From: Acidobacteriota bacterium
Lineage (GTDB): Bacteria; Acidobacteriota; Terriglobia; Terriglobales; Acidobacteriaceae
Assembly (NCBI GenBank): GCA_016196065.1
Contig: JACPYL010000010.1
Coordinates: forward strand, 1 to 64,000
Length of the DNA stretch: 64,000 bases
Direction: 5' to 3'
Every line of letters begins with the position of its first letter. Within the stretch, counting starts at the first letter, position 1. Below, one piece after another: positions 18,255-26,753 of the stretch. A program made the translations under genes and the position numbers. A model generated the notes under the pieces. It saw only the letters and a list, made by a program, of their open reading frames with translations, had not been told where the DNA came from and made no database searches.

Positions 18255-21106
18255 ACGAAAGTCCTTCCAACCTTCCGCCCGACTTTGAGGACCTGACCAG
18301 GCCCACTCTCTTTGAAGAGACGATCGTGGTTGCGAGCCTTGTGCTAGCTGTGCTCTCTCTTCTTTTGTTTACGTGGATTGCAGACAGCATGGAGCACAAT
18401 CGCACCCAGAGTTTTGATCTGAGCGTGCGTACGGCCGTTCACCAGTATGCGTCCCCAGGATTGACGAAGGCGATGTTCGCGATCACCTTTCTGGGCGGCG
18501 ACGGGTTGGTGCTGGCTGCATTTGTATCTCTCGGACTCTTTCTCTATTTCCACCGGCGCCGCGCCGCATTGTGGCTGGTCGTCACATTTGCGGGAGCGAT
18601 CTTTCTGGATCTGGCGCTCAAATATGGTTTTCACCGGGCACGGCCCACGCCCTTCTTTGGGCCGATCCCGCGCACGTACAGTTTCCCCAGCGGGCATTCG
18701 CTATTTTCGTTTTGCTTTTATGGAGTGCTCGCGGGACTGCTGGTTGTCAGAATCCGCTCGCGCGCCGCACGCATCGCGATCTGGAGCGCTGCGACTGTCC
18801 TGATCCTTGCCATTGGACTATCGCGTATCTATCTCGGCGTGCACTATCCGAGCGACGTGATTGCAGGCTATCTGACGGGTACCCTATGGGTAGCGACCAT
18901 GGTGTTTCTGGACCGCTGGCGCTCCCGAAGAAAGAGGAACGACGTGAATCGTGCAGTGATGACAACTCTAGTTGTTTGCGTGATCCTATTGTCCGGCCGA
19001 CACGCATCGGCTCAATCTGGAGTCGAGAAGAATCCCACCGCCCGGGTTGGAACGGTACGCGTCGACGCGGACCCGAAGCACGTCCTGAACTCCTTTGATC
19101 CCGATCGCGCGTTGGGAAGTTCCCTCGACGTCTTGTCGCGCGCCGGAATCGACAAAGTTCATTCCCCGCATATCGTGCAGGAATCGCTCTCGGCGGGGTG
19201 GGGACCAATCACGTACCGGAACAACACCGAACTCCGCATGGGTGCCTGGCACTGGACTGAAAACGGGACGTGGAGCGACGCAGCCCACCAGAGCGGATAC
19301 TTTACCGGCAGTACCGACCTCAAGGACCCGACGCGCTACATTCTTGCCTATGCACTGCCTCATCGAGGTTTCGCGACCAGCGGAGACGCTCCCGTGCCCG
19401 GGCCCAACCTCAGCTACTGGAAGAGCAATCCCTATCTCACCAGCCGATTTACCGGTGAGAGCGATGCGCTGCACCCGCAATGGGTCGTGGTAGATCTACG
19501 CACGCTGCAATCGGTGAATGCCGTCCGCATCGCATGGGAAAGTCCTTACGCGGTGACATATCAAGTCGAATATTGGGAAGGGAAGGACGCTCTCGATTTT
19601 GATCGCGGACCAGATGGCCGGTGGAAAGTATTTTCGTCCGGCGCGATCAAAAATTCCACGGGCGGCACGGTCACTCTCAAGCTTTCCGACGCTCCCGTCT
19701 CGACGCAATTTGTGCGCGTTCTGATGACCGAGTCATCGAATACTTGCGATCTTCACGGTTCCAGCGACATCCGCAACTGCGTTGGGTACGCGATTCAATC
19801 CATCGATGCCGGCACATTGGATGCGGGCGGTGCTTTCACCAACGCCGTGTTGGATGCCAAGGGCAACCTGCAGCCGACTTTCTGTGCGTCTTCGATTGAT
19901 CCCTGGCACTCCGCCACCGATGCGCGCGACGATGGGAAATACCAGCACACCGGCTTCGATCTCTTCTTTACCAGCGGCATCACCAACAATCTACCGGCGA
20001 TGATTCCGGTCACCATGCTGTACGGAACTCCTGAAGACGCCGCGGCGCAGATCGCTTACATCGAGAAGCGCGGCTATCCCATCAGCTACATCGAAATGGG
20101 CGAGGAGCCCGACGGCAAGCATGCGATGCCTGAAGACTACGCCGCACTTTACCTGCAATGGGCAACCGCTCTCCACAAGGTCGATCCGAAACTGAAACTT
20201 GGGGGGCCGATTTTCGAAGGCGTCAACGAAGACATCCGCCTCTGGCCTGACGCACAAGGCCGCACTTCGTGGATGGGCCGCTTCGTTGCCTACCTGAAGT
20301 CGCATGGACGCCTTGCCGATCTGTCGTTCGTGTCGTTCGAGCACTATCCCTTTGAGGCCTGCACGGTCAAATGGGAGTCGCTCTATGCTGAGCCGCAGTT
20401 GATGAAGCACATCCTGCAGGTCTGGAGAGATGACGGCGTGCCCTCCGATGTTCCACTGATGATCACGGAAGACCACCTAGCCGCCGAACTGACGGGCCCG
20501 ATGAGTACGATGTTCTCGGCGCTATGGCTTGCCGATAACGTGGGATCTTTTTTTGAAGGCGGCGGCGCTGTCTTCCATCATTCGCCAATTCAGCCGCAAG
20601 GGGTGCAAAACAGTTGTCTGGGTTGGGCAAGCTGGTCGAATTTTGTGGCGGACAACGACTACAACATTACCGGATACACGGCTCTGTACTTTGCCGCGCA
20701 CATGATCAACCTGGAGTGGGTCCAGCATCGCTCCGGCACACACCAGTTGTTTCCGGCCATGACGGATATCAAGGATGAACAGGGAAATGTGCTGGTAACG
20801 TCCTACGCTGTCCATCGACCGGACGGGGATTGGTCCCTGATGCTGGTCAATCGCGACCAGAGCAAGGCTCACAATGTGCAGGTGGAGTTTTCGGGAGCCA
20901 AGCGGCGGAAATTGTCGTTCTCAGGGCCGGTGAAGGTCACAACTTTCGGTAGCGAGCAATATGTTTGGAAGGATGAGGGTCCCGCCAGCCATGCCGATCC
21001 CGACGGACCTCCCATGGCAACGGTAGTCACAGGAAGCCCTCAAGGCACTTTTGTGCTGCCGAAGGCGTCGATCACAGTCCTGCGAGGTAAAGTGGCAGGA
21101 CTCTGA
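18251..21106 (+). CDS. Fusion of a PAP2 lipid phosphatase domain with a glycoside-hydrolase-like exodomain
   Basis: 951 residues from ATG 18251. Residues ~20-225 form a PAP2 membrane phosphatase with about six membrane helices and all three motifs: K124-x6-RP, PSGH (146-149) and SR-x5-H-x3-D (191-202). A further hydrophobic segment at ~237-255 looks like an internal signal sequence ending HASAQ. The remaining ~690 residues are extracytoplasmic: a discoidin-like stretch (PQWVVVDLRTLQSVNAVRI) and a TIM-barrel-like hydrolase with candidate acid/base Glu619 (MGEEPDG) and nucleophile Glu740 (MITED), reminiscent of clan GH-A. The frame is continuous, without stop or frameshift. It may dephosphorylate a polyprenyl-type lipid and process the attached glycan; this is inference. 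Confidence 0.75.
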   Translation: MNESPSNLPPDFEDLTRPTLFEETIVVASLVLAVLSLLLFTWIADSMEHNRTQSFDLSVRTAVHQYASPGLTKAMFAITFLGGDGLVLAAFVSLGLFLYFHRRRAALWLVVTFAGAIFLDLALKYGFHRARPTPFFGPIPRTYSFPSGHSLFSFCFYGVLAGLLVVRIRSRAARIAIWSAATVLILAIGLSRIYLGVHYPSDVIAGYLTGTLWVATMVFLDRWRSRRKRNDVNRAVMTTLVVCVILLSGRHASAQSGVEKNPTARVGTVRVDADPKHVLNSFDPDRALGSSLDVLSRAGIDKVHSPHIVQESLSAGWGPITYRNNTELRMGAWHWTENGTWSDAAHQSGYFTGSTDLKDPTRYILAYALPHRGFATSGDAPVPGPNLSYWKSNPYLTSRFTGESDALHPQWVVVDLRTLQSVNAVRIAWESPYAVTYQVEYWEGKDALDFDRGPDGRWKVFSSGAIKNSTGGTVTLKLSDAPVSTQFVRVLMTESSNTCDLHGSSDIRNCVGYAIQSIDAGTLDAGGAFTNAVLDAKGNLQPTFCASSIDPWHSATDARDDGKYQHTGFDLFFTSGITNNLPAMIPVTMLYGTPEDAAAQIAYIEKRGYPISYIEMGEEPDGKHAMPEDYAALYLQWATALHKVDPKLKLGGPIFEGVNEDIRLWPDAQGRTSWMGRFVAYLKSHGRLADLSFVSFEHYPFEACTVKWESLYAEPQLMKHILQVWRDDGVPSDVPLMITEDHLAAELTGPMSTMFSALWLADNVGSFFEGGGAVFHHSPIQPQGVQNSCLGWASWSNFVADNDYNITGYTALYFAAHMINLEWVQHRSGTHQLFPAMTDIKDEQGNVLVTSYAVHRPDGDWSLMLVNRDQSKAHNVQVEFSGAKRRKLSFSGPVKVTTFGSEQYVWKDEGPASHADPDGPPMATVVTGSPQGTFVLPKASITVLRGKVAGL

Positions 21107-21124
21107 CCGCCGAAGAGGATCGAA

Positions 21125-21370
21125 CTATCCCGCGTGGTGGGAGCGGACTTGCTGCTCCGCGACTAGCCAGTCCTGGCCCGGGTCACCCGGAGTCATTCCG
21201 CGCTCCAGGTAGAGTTCATAAGCACGGCGGCGAATTTCCTCTTCGATGTTGTTGACGGCAGGCTTGTTACTCAGTGCCACTTCCTGGCGCGGCTCCGTGA
21301 CCACTGGTGGAGCGACGGATGTTGCTTTGCGAACGCGTCGTTTGCTGGTTTCACTGTTCTTGATTGCCAT
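21125..21370 (-). CDS. DUF2934 family protein
   Basis: 81 residues from ATG 21370 with GGAG 6-7 bp upstream; the longer frame to 21529 is AT-rich leader sequence. The N-terminal half is basic (AIKNSETSKRRVRK). The C-terminal half, with EEEIRRRAYELYLERG and GDPGQDWLVAEQQV, is the short DUF2934 signature, a domain frequent in Acidobacteriota and Proteobacteria with no assigned role. It ends 18 bp from the convergent PAP2-hydrolase gene. Confidence 0.75.
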   Translation of the reverse strand: MAIKNSETSKRRVRKATSVAPPVVTEPRQEVALSNKPAVNNIEEEIRRRAYELYLERGMTPGDPGQDWLVAEQQVRSHHAG

Positions 21371-21668
21371 AACGTACTCCTTGCATCTCCCTAGATCTAG
21401 TAAAGGCCGAAAGTGATCAATAAAATGCATATTACGGCTCTTCTCAACGTTCTTTCGGGCATATTTCGTAGTAATTAATGACTTAAGTATAAACTTCCTG
21501 CCTGTGGAAATCACGCAGACACACCACAAACTGCGCTTTTACCTGTACAAACCATCTCGGCAAATGTGCGGGTTCGTACGCGATTGGCCGAACTCAACCC
21601 GGAGTACTCCGGTAACTTGTCAGGACTCTAGCGTCACTTCAGGATAAACAGAGGACTGGGCTCCATCT
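21371..21668. other. 298-bp divergent intergenic region
   Basis: AT-richer than its surroundings and without a gene. It serves as the control region for DUF2934 (minus) and the GAF protein (plus). The 10-bp palindrome CTAGATCTAG lies at 21391-21400, inside the leader of the DUF2934 gene. On the minus strand TTGAGA and TTTATT spaced by 17 bp are a weak promoter candidate. Confidence 0.4.
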
Positions 21669-22250
21669 ATGTCGTCTTTCGGTAATTCGGGTGCTGCGGC
21701 GAAGGCGGCCAAAGACCTCGCCATCGTCCTCAAAGATCTCGAGAAAATGCTTGCGGAATCTCCCAGTCCGGAGAGGGTAAGCGCCAAACTTGCTCAGATT
21801 CTGAATGTATCCCGCAATGAGGTTGCGTTGCTGCGGGTAGAAAAAGGAAGCTTGCGTTTCGTGTTTCCGCCCGAACTGCGAGCCGCGGGCGTAATTCCGA
21901 TGTCGAGTTCGGCGGTCGCCGCGCGCACCGTTGCAACCGGGACGTCCCTACTGTCCAATTCTTTTGCCCGCGTAAAACATGTGAGTTTGTTTGAGTCGGT
22001 GAAGTTGGGTGCGTCGGAAGACAACTCCGGCTCCGAGCAGATGCCGATTCAGAAGATCATGTCGGTCCCAGTCGCTCGAGACGGGAAAGTGCTGGGTGCG
22101 ATTCAGGTTTCGCGCAAAGGCTTGGATTCCTCGCTTGCCGGTACGGATTTTACCAACGATGATTTGAAGCGCCTGGAACAAGCCGCAAACATCATGGCCC
22201 AAATGCCCTTCATGCAGGATGGCGCACCGCTCGGGGACGAGGCGAGCTAG
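21669..22250 (+). CDS. GAF-domain protein
   Basis: 193 residues from ATG 21669. After a helical start (LAIVLKDLEKMLAE) the protein is a single GAF-like domain: VSAKLAQILNVSRNEVALLRV, then IMSVPVARDGKVLGAIQVSRKG, and a closing DDLKRLEQAANIMAQMPF. No output domain, membrane segment or signal peptide is present, so it would be a free-standing cytoplasmic ligand- or protein-binding module. The ligand is unknown. The neighbouring flavoprotein is convergent and begins 25 bp away. Confidence 0.7.
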   Translation: MSSFGNSGAAAKAAKDLAIVLKDLEKMLAESPSPERVSAKLAQILNVSRNEVALLRVEKGSLRFVFPPELRAAGVIPMSSSAVAARTVATGTSLLSNSFARVKHVSLFESVKLGASEDNSGSEQMPIQKIMSVPVARDGKVLGAIQVSRKGLDSSLAGTDFTNDDLKRLEQAANIMAQMPFMQDGAPLGDEAS

Positions 22251-22274
22251 GATACCGCACGTTTGCTGCTGTCC

Positions 22275-23444
22275 TCACAAGGCCTGACCCGCACAAAATC
22301 CTGACGCCCACGCCCACTGGAAATTGAACCCCCCGAGCTGTCCCGTGACGTCCACAACTTCTCCAACGAGAAACAATCCGGGAACCTTCTTGCTTTCCAT
22401 CGTCTTGGCGGAGAGTTCGTCGGTATCGACGCCGCCGGCTGTCACTTCCGCCTTGCCATAACCTTCTGTTCCCGCGGGAAGAATCTTCCATCCGTGGAGT
22501 TGACTTTCCGCTTCGGCAAGAGCGAGATCAGAAATACCGCCGAGCGGTTGCACTTCCAGCCAACGGTCCGCGAGCCTTCGCGGAAGAACGTCACGCAAAA
22601 GCGATTTCCAGTTCGCCGGGTCCCGGAGTCCGAGTGCATGGAATTCGCGGACCAGGTCGCGTTCCGGTGCAAGATCGAGAACGACGGGTTCGCCACTATC
22701 CCAGTAAGACGAAATCTGAAGAATGGCGGGACCGCTGAGTCCACGGTGGGTGAACAGCACTTTTTCGCGGAAAGACTGTTTGCTGCCAGGGACCGAAGCA
22801 ATGACTTCGGTAGAGACCCCGGCTAAGCCGCTCCACCGTTTGCTGTCCACGTCACTGAACACCAACGGAACCAGCGCCGGACGAGGCTCCTGAATCTTCA
22901 GACCAAATTGTCGGGCAAGGTCATATCCGAATGAGGTGGCCCCAATTTTAGGAATCGACAAGCCTCCGGTCGCAACCACGATACGAGGAGCACGCAAGTC
23001 TTGCGAATCGGTTCGCACGACAAACCCCTCGACTTTATGTACTTCGCGAATGGTGACGCCCGTTTTGGTTTCGACGCCTGCGTCCCGGCACTCCTGTTCC
23101 AGCATGCTGACAATTTCCTGCGCGGACCGGTCGCAGAATAACTGGCCAAGTTTTTTCTCGTGGTAGGCAATGTCGTGTTTCTCGATCAGGGCAATGAAGT
23201 CGGCGGGTGTGTAGCGAGCAAGCGCGGACTTCACGAAATGAGGATTCGCCGAAAGAAAGTTCGCCGCGGTCGTGTGCAGGTTCGTAAAATTACAGCGTCC
23301 GCCGCCCGAGATCAGGATTTTCTTTCCGATGCGATCGGCGTGCTCCAGGACAAGCACGCGACGGCCACGCTTTCCGGCCTCGATGGCACACATCAGTCCG
23401 GCAGCGCCTGCTCCGAGGATGATGGCGTCGTATTGCTGATCCAC
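22275..23444 (-). CDS. HI0933/BaiN-like flavoprotein (NAD(P)/FAD-dependent oxidoreductase)
   Basis: 389 residues with GTG start at 23444. FAD-binding motif AIILGAGAAGLMCAIEAG at the N-terminus, followed by the family hallmark KKILISGGGRCNFTN; the second nucleotide-binding motif is VATGGLSIPKIGATSFGYDL. The C-terminus ends in GGFNFQWAWASGFCAG, also typical. Length fits the YhiN/HI0933 family, whose physiological substrate is largely unknown. Cytoplasmic. It is divergent from the permease pair. Confidence 0.85.
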   Translation of the reverse strand: MDQQYDAIILGAGAAGLMCAIEAGKRGRRVLVLEHADRIGKKILISGGGRCNFTNLHTTAANFLSANPHFVKSALARYTPADFIALIEKHDIAYHEKKLGQLFCDRSAQEIVSMLEQECRDAGVETKTGVTIREVHKVEGFVVRTDSQDLRAPRIVVATGGLSIPKIGATSFGYDLARQFGLKIQEPRPALVPLVFSDVDSKRWSGLAGVSTEVIASVPGSKQSFREKVLFTHRGLSGPAILQISSYWDSGEPVVLDLAPERDLVREFHALGLRDPANWKSLLRDVLPRRLADRWLEVQPLGGISDLALAEAESQLHGWKILPAGTEGYGKAEVTAGGVDTDELSAKTMESKKVPGLFLVGEVVDVTGQLGGFNFQWAWASGFCAGQAL

Positions 23445-23542
23445 GCGAACAACAGCTTATCAGGCAAGTTGCGGCAAAACGTGCGCAGGGCGCGATTTCC
23501 CGCGTCGCGCGCCTCGAATGTAAAATGTAGTCTCGTTTGTCT

Positions 23543-24787
23543 ATGCGTAACCTGGCCGACACCCTCGCGCAGATCTTCCGTACCTTGTGGGCCCACAAGC
23601 TGCGGTCGTTCCTCACCATGTTCGGCATCGCGTGGGGCATTGGATCGCTTTTGCTGCTGGTAGGCCTCGGAGAAGGTTTCCGCTCGGGCAACAAGCGTGA
23701 GATGGAGGAATTCGGCAAGGACATAATGTTTCTCTTCCCCGGTCGCGCTCCGGTGGTTGAGGGGAGTATGCAGTCCGCACGTAATTATCATCTGACCTAC
23801 CAGGACTACCTCGACATCCGCAACGCGCCTTACATCCGCAACGCGACACCGGTCCTGACGCGCGATGACCTGCGCGCAGTGAGTGACTACGCCAGCGCCG
23901 CCGGGCAGATCACCGGCATCGAACCACAATTCGCCGACATTCGTTTTCTCCCTCTGAAGCAAGGACGTTGGATCAACGATCTGGACTGCGCGCAGAAGCG
24001 CAACGTGATTGTGCTCGGCGATGAAATGTCTCGCAACCTGTTTGTCGGACGTCCGGCCCTGGGCGCGACCATTGTGTTGAACGGACTTCGTTTCGAAGTG
24101 ATTGGCACGCTCAAGCGCGTGGGGCGCGGCGACAACAACTCCACCAACGCCCGTGGATATATTCCGTACCAGGTCATGGCGATATATTTTCCGCTCAAGT
24201 GGGAACAGCAGAAAGGCGCGATCAGCTTCATCAACTACCAGCCTCGAATACGCGCAGAACACACCGAAGCGTTCATGGAAGTGCGCAAGGTTGTAGGCCG
24301 GAATCACGGATTCGATTATCGCGACGACAACGCTTTCGAAGGCTGGGACACGATCAAGCAATCGGAAATGGTAGGCGCAATCTTTGATGCCATGAGCGTA
24401 TTCCTCGGTGGAGTGGGCATGGTCACGCTCGCACTGGGTGCGATCGGCGTGGTTAACATCATGCTCGTGTCCGTCACAGAGCGCACGCGGGAGATTGGCC
24501 TCCGAAAGGCGTTGGGCGCGACCAATCGCAGCATTCTTTTTCAGTTTTTTATGGAAGGGATTTTGTTGACGGTGGTCAGTGGACTGATCGGCATGGGATT
24601 GTCGGCGGGCATAATGGCAGCCTTGGGCACGATTCAAGGCCCAGGCGGTTTTGATCCGCCGAAGCTAGTAATGAGAACGGCGGTGCTCGCGATCGGATCC
24701 CTGACCATCGCAGGAGTGGTTGCCGGACTTTATCCCGCCCGCAAAGCCGCGCTGCTGCAACCAGTGGAAGCTTTGCGGCAGGAATAG
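23543..24787 (+). CDS. MacB/FtsX-type ABC transporter permease
   Basis: 414 residues from ATG 23543; no clear Shine-Dalgarno sequence is seen. One N-terminal membrane helix (FLTMFGIAWGIGSLLLLVGL) is followed by a large periplasmic MacB_PCD-like domain (residues ~45-270), then three C-terminal helices forming an FtsX domain with the conserved IMLVSVTERTREIGLRKALG. This is the topology of MacB permeases involved in efflux or cell-envelope mechanotransmission. A paralogue follows 27 bp downstream, but no ATPase gene lies nearby, so the partner ATPase must be encoded elsewhere. Confidence 0.8.
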   Translation: MRNLADTLAQIFRTLWAHKLRSFLTMFGIAWGIGSLLLLVGLGEGFRSGNKREMEEFGKDIMFLFPGRAPVVEGSMQSARNYHLTYQDYLDIRNAPYIRNATPVLTRDDLRAVSDYASAAGQITGIEPQFADIRFLPLKQGRWINDLDCAQKRNVIVLGDEMSRNLFVGRPALGATIVLNGLRFEVIGTLKRVGRGDNNSTNARGYIPYQVMAIYFPLKWEQQKGAISFINYQPRIRAEHTEAFMEVRKVVGRNHGFDYRDDNAFEGWDTIKQSEMVGAIFDAMSVFLGGVGMVTLALGAIGVVNIMLVSVTERTREIGLRKALGATNRSILFQFFMEGILLTVVSGLIGMGLSAGIMAALGTIQGPGGFDPPKLVMRTAVLAIGSLTIAGVVAGLYPARKAALLQPVEALRQE

Positions 24788-24814
24788 TGAATTGACAGAG
24801 GTAAGAATAGATCT

Positions 24815-26056
24815 ATGACCCGTGATGTCGTCAGCGAAGCCTGGAATGCGTTGCGCCATAACCAGCGCCGCACTGCGTTGACCATGCTGGGTATGGCCTG
24901 GGGTATCGCCACGGTTGTGCTACTGCTCGCTTATGGCAATGGATTTGCCAAGGCCTGCGAGAACATCTTCGCCACCTTTGGCACCAAGACAATGATCATC
25001 GTTCCGGGCCGCACGTCCATGCAGGCCGGGGGCGAAAAAGCGGGCGCGAAGTTGCGCTTCACGATGGAAGATGTGGAGCTGCTCAGCTCCAATGTCCCGC
25101 AGATCACTCGCATCACCCCGGATGTAGGCAGGGACTTCAGCGTTCAGTACGACACCCGCACCTTTAACTTCAATGTGTCGGGCAGTTACCCCACGGTTGC
25201 CCAGATCCGTGTGCTCGATGTTGCGCAAGGCCGTTTTTACAATCTCGAGGACCAGATGCAACGTGCCCGTGTCGCCGTCATTGGTTCCGAGGCGAAAGAA
25301 AAACTCTTTTCTGGACGCAACGCTCTTGGCGAACGCATCCGCATCAATGGCCTCAGCTTTGAAGTGATTGGAGTCTTGCAGCCCAAAATGCAGGAAGGCG
25401 ATAACGACATTAACCGCATTATCTACGTCCCGTTCACCTCCGTTGGCGACCTGACCGATACCCACTACATCGGAGCAATCTGGATCACCTATGAAGTGAA
25501 TGACTACACAGGCCTGGAGCGCGCCGTCCGGGGCGTGATTGCGCAGCAGCACAAGTTCGATGTCGGGGATCGGCGTGCAGTGCTGGTGTTCAACCTGATG
25601 GAACAGGTCCACCAGTTCCAGATCATCACCATGGGCCTGAAAGTTTTGCTGGCGTTCATCGGCACGCTTACGCTCGGCATTGGCGGCGTTGGCCTGATGA
25701 ATATCATGCTGGTCTCGGTAACGCAGCGTACGCGCGAAATTGGCGTGGAAAAAGCGCTGGGTTCCCGCCGGCGCGATATTTTCATGCAGTTTCTCGCCGA
25801 GGCCCTCGCCATCAGCTTCTTCGGCGGAGTCCTGGGAATTCTTCTCGCCTACACCATCTCCATTTCCGTTGGGCGCCTTACGTTGTACAGCGCCCTGGCG
25901 AAGCACGCCGAAGCCGGCGACATACGCTTGTTGATCGATCCGGTCACTTTGATCGTCGCGACCATCATCCTTGGAGTCGTCGGGCTGGTAAGCGGAACGA
26001 TCCCTGCAATCCGTGCGTCCCGGCTCGATCCCATTGAAGCTTTGCGGCACGAATGA
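24815..26056 (+). CDS. MacB/FtsX-type ABC transporter permease (paralogue)
   Basis: 413 residues from ATG 24815. Same architecture as the preceding gene: N-terminal helix (ALTMLGMAWGIATVVLLLAY), periplasmic domain with QARVLD-type MacB_PCD strands, and the C-terminal FtsX signature NIMLVSVTQRTREIGVEKAL. The two products are similar over their whole length and probably form a heterodimeric permease. The final residues IEALRHE parallel VEALRQE of the first permease. The cargo is unknown. Confidence 0.8.
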   Translation: MTRDVVSEAWNALRHNQRRTALTMLGMAWGIATVVLLLAYGNGFAKACENIFATFGTKTMIIVPGRTSMQAGGEKAGAKLRFTMEDVELLSSNVPQITRITPDVGRDFSVQYDTRTFNFNVSGSYPTVAQIRVLDVAQGRFYNLEDQMQRARVAVIGSEAKEKLFSGRNALGERIRINGLSFEVIGVLQPKMQEGDNDINRIIYVPFTSVGDLTDTHYIGAIWITYEVNDYTGLERAVRGVIAQQHKFDVGDRRAVLVFNLMEQVHQFQIITMGLKVLLAFIGTLTLGIGGVGLMNIMLVSVTQRTREIGVEKALGSRRRDIFMQFLAEALAISFFGGVLGILLAYTISISVGRLTLYSALAKHAEAGDIRLLIDPVTLIVATIILGVVGLVSGTIPAIRASRLDPIEALRHE

Positions 26057-26148
26057 GAGCGAGGCCCGCTCATGCACTACCTAACCGCTTGTATGATTGA
26101 CGCGCACGCGGCGCTAGGCTAACCTCTCTGCGGGGTCGAAGAAAATCG

Positions 26149-26751
26149 ATGCAGCGACGTGAAGTCATCCGGCTTCTCATGGGGACAGCAGCCTTGCCTT
26201 TGCTTCCCAGGGAAGTGTTTGCGCTTTTTCAGCAGGTCCACAAAGGCCTTCCCATAACTCCAGCCCTGAAAACTCTGAATTCGCATCAGGATGCCACCGT
26301 GACGACGATTGCCGAGTGGATCATTCCGCAAACAGATACTCCGGGCGCAAAGGCAGTTCGAGTTAACGAGTTCATCGACCTGATTCTGTCCGAATGGTAT
26401 GACGACGAAGACCGCAAAAAATTTCTCGATGGCCTCGCCGACGTGGACGTGAAATCCCACGATTTGTACGGCAAGGATTTTGTCGACTGCCCGATCCCGC
26501 AGCAAAAGCACTTGATGACCGTCTTCGATGAGGAACTCACCGAATTGCGCCAGGGGCAACTTCATGCCGCGCGCCGCCGCCGCACTCGCGCCGTGGCCGA
26601 GAATTCCTTCTTTTATGCGATGAAGCAATTGACGCTGATGGGGTACTTCACATCGGAAGACGGCGCCAAACAAGCTCTACATTACGAGATCATCCCTTCG
26701 CAGCATTCACAGTGTGCTCCGTTGCCAGAAGAAGAGGAGGCTGCGAAATAA
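26149..26751 (+). CDS. Gluconate 2-dehydrogenase subunit 3 family protein (gamma-type subunit of a GMC dehydrogenase)
   Basis: 200 residues from ATG 26149. The N-terminus (MQRREVIRLLMGTAALPLL) is a Tat-like leader; in this family the small subunit carries the Tat signal and escorts the large FAD subunit across the membrane. The body matches the gluconate_2-dh3 fold (ATVTTIAEWIIPQTDTPGA, VNEFIDLILSEWY, FDEELTELRQ). It is followed after 2 bp by the GMC subunit. A weak TTGACG-N17-TAACCT promoter candidate lies at 26097-26125. Relatives include gluconate, fructose and glucoside 3-dehydrogenase small subunits. Confidence 0.85.
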   Translation: MQRREVIRLLMGTAALPLLPREVFALFQQVHKGLPITPALKTLNSHQDATVTTIAEWIIPQTDTPGAKAVRVNEFIDLILSEWYDDEDRKKFLDGLADVDVKSHDLYGKDFVDCPIPQQKHLMTVFDEELTELRQGQLHAARRRRTRAVAENSFFYAMKQLTLMGYFTSEDGAKQALHYEIIPSQHSQCAPLPEEEEAAK

Positions 26752-26753
26752 GC

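Noticed and set aside
23393-24637. 414-codon minus-strand frame opposite the first permease
   Set aside because: Composition typical of an antisense frame, rich in His, Arg and Gln, no domain; the permease on the plus strand has full family motifs.
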